Of a stretch of 39,136 bases of DNA, positions 33,645-39,136 are shown piece by piece. A program made the position numbers and the translations under genes. The stretch spans positions 1 through 39,136 of the forward strand of contig JAAYRD010000012.1 of NCBI GenBank assembly GCA_012518955.1, given 5' to 3'. Within the stretch, counting starts at the first letter, position 1. Each line of letters begins with the position of its first letter. Below the pieces are notes generated by a model that ran no database searches, was not told the DNA's origin, and saw nothing but the letters and a program-made list of their open reading frames with translations. Source of the stretch: Tissierellia bacterium (GTDB lineage Bacteria; Bacillota; Clostridia; Tissierellales; Tepidimicrobiaceae).

Positions 33645-34346
33645 ATGAGAAGAATAATTATATTAATAAATATAATAATACTGATTATTTCTTTAGTATT
33701 TATAATTGATTATCTAATAAATAGTAACAATGCTAAGAGCGTATACCAGGAAATATCTCAATTATACTATAGAAATAAAGAGAGTAGAGGCCATGGGAAA
33801 AATATAGAAGAACTAAAGTCAATCAACAATGATATAGTAGCATGGATATATATACCTGGTACAAATATTAATTATCCAATAGTGCAAACAAGGGACAATA
33901 TTTATTATTTAGATCATGATATACATGGAAATAGTTCAAAACATGGCTCTATATTTATGGACTATAGAAATAATGTTTCAGAAGATGAAAATATAATAAT
34001 ATATGGTCATCATATGAGGGATGGGAGCATGTTTGGAGGACTTAAAAAGTATAAGAGTGAGGCTTGTTATAGGGACAATAAATATATCTATTTGGATACA
34101 GATAAGGGAAGATTTAAATATAGGGTTTTTTCTGTTTATATTACGGAAGGCAATACAGACTATTTAAAAACTAGTTTTAATTCTACTGATGAATTTTTAT
34201 TATATCTAGAAGATGTTAGCAATAAATCCTTATTTAAGGATAATAATAAATTTAATGGACAAGAGAAATTAATTACCTTGTCCACTTGTAGTTATGAATA
34301 TAAGGATGCAAGAATGGTGGTACATGGATATTTAGTCTTGCATTAG
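33645..34346 (+). CDS. srtB: class B sortase
   Basis: A membrane-anchored transpeptidase of about 233 residues that links surface proteins to peptidoglycan. An N-terminal TM helix (MRRIIILINIIILIISLVF) is followed by a sortase domain. The catalytic triad is visible: His122 in IIIYGHHMRDG, Cys215 in LSTCSYE and Arg223 in DARMVVHG, with the class B features VAWIYIPGTNINYPIVQ and DHDIHGN. The start at 33645 has AAGGGAAG upstream; ATG 33594 coincides with the predicted transcript start. The gene at the right edge of this window encodes an NPKTG-type sorting signal, a typical class B substrate. The 3' end overlaps the convergent ECF S gene by 15 bases. Confidence 0.93.
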   Translation: MRRIIILINIIILIISLVFIIDYLINSNNAKSVYQEISQLYYRNKESRGHGKNIEELKSINNDIVAWIYIPGTNINYPIVQTRDNIYYLDHDIHGNSSKHGSIFMDYRNNVSEDENIIIYGHHMRDGSMFGGLKKYKSEACYRDNKYIYLDTDKGRFKYRVFSVYITEGNTDYLKTSFNSTDEFLLYLEDVSNKSLFKDNNKFNGQEKLITLSTCSYEYKDARMVVHGYLVLH

Positions 34347-35051
34347 CCCATATTTTAATTTTATACGTTCTAATTTTTCGCCAATTGGTTTTGATAATAG
34401 CAGTAAAAATACTACATTTGAAACACAATATACTATGGTAAAAGGAATTGCACCTATAATAGCTATATAATATCGTTTCCAAGTAAAGAGTCCATCTATG
34501 GACAATACAAACCATATATCCATCATAAGAGAAAATAATATACCAGAAAAGATTCCATATAATGTGAGGACAACTTTGTTTTCCATTAAGTTAAATTTTG
34601 CCAGTACTCCCGCTATAAAGCCTAAAATTCCCCAGGATAGCATTTGGAAGGGGGTCCAGGGACCTTGTCCATAGTAGATATTGGACACTATAGCGGATAA
34701 AGCCCCCGTAAGAAAACCTGCTTCGGGTCCAAAAGCAATTCCGGTAATTGCTGTAATTGCTGTAACAGGTTTAAAACCTGGCAACATAACAAATATAAGT
34801 CGACCGGCTACCGATAGGGCAGACATTACCGATATACAAAGAATCTCTCTAGGCTGTGGCCTTCTATTTTCAAATCTGGCTAAAAAAGGAATGCAAGCTA
34901 AAAATGCAATTATAAAGGATATTAGATTATACTTTCTATCGTTTAAAAGCTTAACACCGACTAGAATGACTATAGGTATAATCAATAGGACGGTAGTTAT
35001 ACTTATGGTTATATTTTTCATACTAGTTCGTATCTTTAACTTTGTTGACAT
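34332..35051 (-). CDS. ECF transporter S component
   Basis: A 239-residue substrate-binding membrane subunit. It has about six TM segments with the ECF-S type region ISVMSALSVAGRLIFVMLPG and ITGIAFGPEAGFLTGALSAI, and GQGPWTPFQMLSWGILGFIAG, each given here in part. The type resembles S components annotated for cobalamin or other vitamins (PF12822-like), but the substrate cannot be read from the sequence. It overlaps the ATPase gene by 16 bases in a T-A-S operon and follows the DUF4430 lipoprotein. Confidence 0.87.
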   Translation of the reverse strand: MSTKLKIRTSMKNITISITTVLLIIPIVILVGVKLLNDRKYNLISFIIAFLACIPFLARFENRRPQPREILCISVMSALSVAGRLIFVMLPGFKPVTAITAITGIAFGPEAGFLTGALSAIVSNIYYGQGPWTPFQMLSWGILGFIAGVLAKFNLMENKVVLTLYGIFSGILFSLMMDIWFVLSIDGLFTWKRYYIAIIGAIPFTIVYCVSNVVFLLLLSKPIGEKLERIKLKYGLMQD

Positions 35052-36697
35052 AAATGGATCACATCCTTACTTGTAATTGCATTTTTAAAAATATGTCTAG
35101 ACATTCTATTGGCGGCTGTAGTATAGAAGCTATTGCCACTGAAAAAGCTAATTGGATCATCTTCTGATACAATATTACCATCAAAAAACAATGCACATCT
35201 ATCAGAGTATTCTGCAGAAAATTCAATATCATGGCTTACCATAATAATGGTAACATGAGATTTTTTAAGCTCTTTCATAATCTCTCCTAATACCTTTTTA
35301 GAGTACCCATCTAATCCTTTGGTTGGTTCGTCAAATAAAATAATTTTAGGATTCAGTAATAGTATTTTTGCTAAGGCAACTTTTTGCTGTTCTCCGCCAC
35401 TTAAATCATAGGGATGTTTTTGAAAAAGATGTTTAATATACAATCTTTCAGCTATATTGTTGATTTTTTTATTTGCGGCATCATTATTTAATTTCATTAC
35501 TTTTATTATTTCATCAAATTCCTTTTCAACTTTATTTTTTACAAATAAGGTTTGTGGATTCTGTGGTAATACGGCTATATTATTGTGATAAAGTTCTTTC
35601 TTTTTGTAATCTGAAATCTTTTTTCCATGGAGCAGCACCTTTCCTCTATAAGGAGAACTAATACCTGAGATTACATTTAAAGTAGTGGTTTTTCCGGAGC
35701 CATTACCACCTAAGATGCTAAAGATCTCTCCTTTATAAGCTTGTAGAGAGACTCCTCTTAAAACGTCTGGCAATTCTCTTCCATATCTAAACCAGACATC
35801 CTTCAGTTCCAAAACTATGTTTGAGTTATCTGGTTTTTTATAGGAATTTATTTTATTTATATTGCTTTTAAAATTGTTACTTAGCCAAATACTGCCTTCT
35901 CTAATGGTTAAAGGACATTTATCTTTTGTATTGCACTCATTATATATTCTAATAGGTGTGGGGAAACCATAGATGATATTATGGTTTTTCGCACTTCTAA
36001 GGCTTTCTCCAACCTTTTCAGGAGTATCATATATCAACTTTCTACCTTTATCTAAGACTAGTACTTTATCAGCTATTGGATATACTTCCTCCAACCTATG
36101 TTCGACTAAGATAATGGTAAGGGCTAGCTCTTTATTGATTTTATACAATGTATTTATAAAGTCGGTTGCAGCTATAGGATCTAGTTGGGAAGTGGGCTCA
36201 TCAAGAATTAAAACCTTGGGGTTCATAACCATGATAGAGGCAAGGTTTAACAGCTGTTTTTGTCCCCCGGATAAATCTTGCACATCCTTTCTGAACCATC
36301 CTTCGATGCCAAAGAAACTGGCCATTTCTGCAACCCTACGCCTAATGACAGGAGTTTTTATAGCTAGATTTTCTAATCCAAAGGCTAATTCGTGCCATAC
36401 CTTATCTGTTACGATTTGGTTATCTGGATTTTGCATTACATATCCTATTTCAGACGCATTTTTCTTATCATCTAAAGCCTTTAAGGGGATATTGTTATAA
36501 TATATTTCTCCATGTCTTGCACCATAAGGAGCGATTTGGGGCTTTAACTGCCTAATTAGAGTGCTTTTACCACAACCAGTTTCTCCACATATTAGTATAA
36601 ATTCTCCTTTTTCTATGGAAAGGGAAATATTATCTATTGCCTTAGATTCTTGAGCAGGATATGAGAAACTTAAATTTTTGATATCAATGATCGCCAT
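35036..36697 (-). CDS. ECF transporter fused double ATPase (A1-A2)
   Basis: A 553-residue protein with two ABC ATPase domains. Domain 1 has Walker A CGETGCGKSTLIRQL, signature DLSGGQKQLLNLASIM and Walker B VLILDEPTSQLDP. Domain 2 has Walker A GGNGSGKTTTLNVI, signature DLSGGEQQKVALAKIL and Walker B IILFDEPTKGLDG. A fused A subunit is common in dedicated (group I-like) ECF systems and replaces separate EcfA and EcfA'. The start has AAGGAGGATT upstream and lies inside the T-component 3' end. Confidence 0.94.
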   Translation of the reverse strand: MAIIDIKNLSFSYPAQESKAIDNISLSIEKGEFILICGETGCGKSTLIRQLKPQIAPYGARHGEIYYNNIPLKALDDKKNASEIGYVMQNPDNQIVTDKVWHELAFGLENLAIKTPVIRRRVAEMASFFGIEGWFRKDVQDLSGGQKQLLNLASIMVMNPKVLILDEPTSQLDPIAATDFINTLYKINKELALTIILVEHRLEEVYPIADKVLVLDKGRKLIYDTPEKVGESLRSAKNHNIIYGFPTPIRIYNECNTKDKCPLTIREGSIWLSNNFKSNINKINSYKKPDNSNIVLELKDVWFRYGRELPDVLRGVSLQAYKGEIFSILGGNGSGKTTTLNVISGISSPYRGKVLLHGKKISDYKKKELYHNNIAVLPQNPQTLFVKNKVEKEFDEIIKVMKLNNDAANKKINNIAERLYIKHLFQKHPYDLSGGEQQKVALAKILLLNPKIILFDEPTKGLDGYSKKVLGEIMKELKKSHVTIIMVSHDIEFSAEYSDRCALFFDGNIVSEDDPISFFSGNSFYTTAANRMSRHIFKNAITSKDVIHLCQQS

Positions 36698-37563
36698 TTT
36701 AAATCCTCCTTGATTTCGATTATTGTAGGAAATATCAATAATAAAAAGTAAGATAAATTAAAGGTAATGGTCATGACTGAAAAATCCATATTCTTGACAT
36801 AGGGATAATAGTAAAAAGAACTATATCCATAGACTTCTCCAAGTATATTGATTGAAACCAAAAGGAGGATTATTCCTAATATAATACCGTCCCTTTTATC
36901 GAATTTAAAAATGGAAAATGTGGTCCTACCCTTTAATCCATAGCCTCTAGCCTTCATTGAATCGGCGGTATCAATACCATTTTCTAAAGCCCAAGTTATT
37001 AGAATTGATAGTATTCTAATTCCACTTCTAATCCTCTCTAATATGCTCCCAGTATCTATATACATTCCCAATGTTCTTTGAGAATTAGATATTTGCTTGA
37101 TTTGATCTTTTAATTTAGGGATTAATCTTAAGGTAATAGAAATGATTAGAGCTAAGGTAGGTATAATATTTCCAAATAAACATATAAACTTATCCGAAGT
37201 CATAACCAAATTGTAGCATCTAAACCACAGCATGATAGACACTATCATAGTTGCCATAGCTATGCCATATAGAATGGATTCCAATGTTATAGGATTATAA
37301 TTTATATAGAACAAAGGTGTAACCCCTTTATGACTAAAAATGGGATTGCTGATTGCAATCAATATGAATATTGGTAATATATATAGCAGTGTTTTAAAAA
37401 GCTTTCTTAACCCTACTAATTTACCTAATAGTAGGGTAGAAGAAATGAGGGATATAGCTAAATAAACCGGATGCATGAAAAACATTGTAAAGAGAATACA
37501 GGATGCGAAGAAAACGAATAAAACAATTGGGTGATAGGATTCAAGTGCACTAATTCTAATCAT
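36670..37563 (-). CDS. ECF transporter transmembrane T component
   Basis: A 297-residue membrane protein with four to six TM segments. The coupling-helix Ala-Arg-Gly motif appears in SMKARGYGLKGRTTF; it contacts the ATPase. The start overlaps the lipoprotein stop by 4 bases (ATGA), and the end overlaps the ATPase gene by 28 bases, so the operon is translationally coupled. Confidence 0.92.
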   Translation of the reverse strand: MIRISALESYHPIVLFVFFASCILFTMFFMHPVYLAISLISSTLLLGKLVGLRKLFKTLLYILPIFILIAISNPIFSHKGVTPLFYINYNPITLESILYGIAMATMIVSIMLWFRCYNLVMTSDKFICLFGNIIPTLALIISITLRLIPKLKDQIKQISNSQRTLGMYIDTGSILERIRSGIRILSILITWALENGIDTADSMKARGYGLKGRTTFSIFKFDKRDGIILGIILLLVSINILGEVYGYSSFYYYPYVKNMDFSVMTITFNLSYFLLLIFPTIIEIKEDLKWRSLISKI

Positions 37564-38414
37564 TTAATCCAATTAACCCCCAAGTCTCTTCCCAAATCGC
37601 AAGTATAGCGCCATTCAATATTTTCCCCACCTTTTAATATATATTTATCACATCCTATATTTGGATAGTTTCCGTTTACATTATACATCCAGCCACTAAG
37701 CTCTCCACAACTAAACTCATAAACATTATTTATACCTTGGACATAGACACTGGCATATTTATTTTGATTAGCCCCTTGATATTCCATATGAATTCGATAT
37801 TTTCTTGTAGCTTTTACTAAAATATCAAAAACGCTTTGGTTATCCTCCAATTCAAATTTAGTTTTCTGTAAGATTACTCCATTAGATGGTACGAATCGCT
37901 CATTGTTTAAATTGGGGTCCAATTTATCTCTATTATTGAGGATGGTATCGCATCTAATTGTTAATGTAACATATTTTTTATTGTTACTATTATTTGCAGG
38001 TGTTTCTTTAGGTTTACTACTGGTATTATTAGTTTCTTTAGCATTGGTTTTAGTAGTACTTGATTTCTGATTGATGGAATTGTTGCTATCACTGCTATTT
38101 TTATTGGATTTAGTGGTAGATGTTTTAGTTGAGCCAGAGCTTTTGTATTCTATATCTCTATTATTTTCTGATATATCTGTTGTATTTTTTTCTATTTCTT
38201 GTTTTGACTCTGTTTTTTGTATATCTCCAGATTCTTTTTTTTCATTCTTTTTACCAACATCTACATCGTCATTAATATTATTCTTTAGATCATTTTCAAT
38301 ACTATCTTTTTCGGATATCTTATGATGTTCGTCAATGGACTGAATCTTGCAACCAGTTATAATTGACAATAGGATTATGGTAATAAGACCTATACTTATT
38401 ATTTTTTTTCTCAA
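37560..38414 (-). CDS. DUF4430 lipoprotein
   Basis: A 284-residue lipoprotein. The signal peptide ends in the lipobox ITGC (Cys22). Residues 30-150 are a low-complexity Ser/Thr/Asn/Lys spacer that could cross the cell wall. The C-terminal domain (about 150-284) matches the DUF4430 pattern: FELEDNQSVFDILVKATRK, YVQGINNVYEFSCGELSGWM and GGENIEWRYTCDLGRDLG. DUF4430 is related to the C-terminal domain of transcobalamin/intrinsic factor. It lies directly before an ECF T-A-S set, so it is likely a substrate-capture or docking protein for that transporter; a corrinoid ligand is an inference. Confidence 0.88.
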   Translation of the reverse strand: MRKKIISIGLITIILLSIITGCKIQSIDEHHKISEKDSIENDLKNNINDDVDVGKKNEKKESGDIQKTESKQEIEKNTTDISENNRDIEYKSSGSTKTSTTKSNKNSSDSNNSINQKSSTTKTNAKETNNTSSKPKETPANNSNNKKYVTLTIRCDTILNNRDKLDPNLNNERFVPSNGVILQKTKFELEDNQSVFDILVKATRKYRIHMEYQGANQNKYASVYVQGINNVYEFSCGELSGWMYNVNGNYPNIGCDKYILKGGENIEWRYTCDLGRDLGVNWIK

Positions 38415-38434
38415 AACTATCCCTCCTGTTTATA

Positions 38435-38458
38435 GGGTCAAGGGATAGCCCTTGACCC
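38435..38458. terminator. intercistronic hairpin
   Basis: GGGTCAAGGG (38435-38444) pairs perfectly with CCCTTGACCC (38449-38458) over a 4-base loop. It sits between the anchored-protein gene and the DUF4430 gene and has no T run, so it may stabilise or process the mRNA, or lower downstream expression, rather than end it. Confidence 0.65.
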
Positions 38459-38470
38459 ATAGCACTATAA

Positions 38471-39136
38471 TTATTTATCCTTAGATGGCTTTTTAATCAC
38501 ACCCATAATGGTTAGTGTGGACACCGACAATATAAATAGAAATAGGATAATAAGTATTTGATGATCTCCAGTTTTAGGGTTTTTATCTGTATCTACAACT
38601 TGTCCAATTTTTGAATCTATATTTTTCGTTGCATCTTTCTTAATATCTTTATTTATACTTGTACCTATATCTTTACTTGTATTTTTATCTTTATAATCTT
38701 GAGATATATCGGTTTTATTTTCTTTTTCTAATTTTTCAATCATTTTCATAGCATTTAAGACTTCATCATAAAATTCTATGTGTTTTTTATCTTCATCACT
38801 GAGGGCATCATATCTTGCCATTATATTTAATATAGCAGGTTTATGCTTTAAGGTTATTTCACTTACATCTCCAGGTAAGTTCCAGATGGCTTCATTTATT
38901 TCTTTGATTTCTCTTTCTATATCTTCTATTTTTTCTTTTAATTTCATTAAAATGTCCTTGTTTTCTACTTTCTCTTTATATTTATCCGGTAATTGCATGA
39001 ACATATTATATACCTTCATAATTTCATTTTTATCGTTTAAGCTTATATTTTCTATAATTGGTAGCTGGGAAATTAGTTCATTTAATTTATCTACTTGCTC
39101 CTCGCCAACTGAAGGCAGATAGATTTCTTCTTCCAT
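38471..39136 (-). CDS. cell-wall-anchored surface protein with NPKTG sorting signal (partial)
   Basis: At least 221 residues; the frame runs off the window edge, so the N-terminus is missing (the Met at the edge may be internal). Two helical repeats of about 60 residues are visible: one around SQLPIIENISLNDKNEIMKV and YNMFMQLPDKYKEKVENKD, the other around WNLPGDVSEITLKHKPAIL and MARYDALSDEDKKHIEFYD. These resemble repeats common in Firmicute surface proteins. A Lys/Asp/Thr-rich spacer leads to the C-terminal sorting signal DKNPKTGDHQ, a hydrophobic helix and the basic tail KKPSKDK. NPKTG fits class B sortases such as the one at 33.6 kb. It is the first visible gene of the ECF operon. Confidence 0.85.
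   Translation of the reverse strand: MEEEIYLPSVGEEQVDKLNELISQLPIIENISLNDKNEIMKVYNMFMQLPDKYKEKVENKDILMKLKEKIEDIEREIKEINEAIWNLPGDVSEITLKHKPAILNIMARYDALSDEDKKHIEFYDEVLNAMKMIEKLEKENKTDISQDYKDKNTSKDIGTSINKDIKKDATKNIDSKIGQVVDTDKNPKTGDHQILIILFLFILSVSTLTIMGVIKKPSKDK

Noticed and set aside
35473-36500. Long open frames opposite the ECF ATPase and similar frames opposite other genes
   Set aside because: They are antisense to genes with clear family motifs, lack ribosome sites and have no recognisable domains.

Overview
The window is AT-rich, low-GC Gram-positive DNA from an anaerobic, amino-acid-fermenting Clostridia/Tissierellia-type organism. The evidence is a D-proline reductase (prd) operon with an in-frame selenocysteine UGA in prdB, a T-box leader, class B sortase anchoring, ECF transport, and a creatinase locus. 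Creatine use together with proline reduction recalls Tissierella-like bacteria. That placement is inference from gene content, not a database match.

Layout. 0.28-3.0 kb: a UBA-like/DUF4342 membrane protein with an OmpR-type two-component system. 3.1-4.5 kb: a flavodoxin-fold oxidoreductase and its TetR regulator behind a promoter carrying two operator copies. 4.6-6.2 kb: a PrdR-like sigma-54 activator that looks broken by one in-frame stop and one deletion/frameshift. 6.4-11.8 kb: a canonical sigma-54 promoter followed by prdC, prdA, a small prd-associated gene, selenoprotein gene prdB and a TSUP permease. 12-13.7 kb: an M50 protease and a cupin. 14-17.3 kb: a first MetNIQ-like ABC transporter and a frameshifted DUF169 gene. 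17.5-19.0 kb: YbaK-type deacylase, Dps and an HxlR regulator.

19.1-23.8 kb is the most interesting block. It holds creatinase (not an Xaa-Pro peptidase, judged by its catalytic residues), a PAS-AAA+-Fis sigma-54 activator, a sodium:solute symporter and an unlisted 34-residue membrane peptide just upstream of the symporter. Creatinase and the peptide-symporter pair each have a near-perfect -24/-12 promoter. This reads as one creatine uptake and hydrolysis regulon.

24-32.3 kb: ThpR, a small membrane protein, an orphan TctA-like permease and three mevalonate-pathway kinases/decarboxylase. A methionine-specific T-box and a second metNIQ operon sit between mvaD and the phosphomevalonate kinase. 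32.3-39.1 kb: mnmA, a class B sortase, and on the minus strand an operon for a cell-wall-anchored NPKTG protein (cut by the window edge), a DUF4430 lipoprotein and a complete ECF transporter (T, fused A, S). Together these suggest a surface-to-membrane micronutrient relay, possibly for corrinoids. No tRNA, rRNA, CRISPR array or intact insertion sequence was seen.
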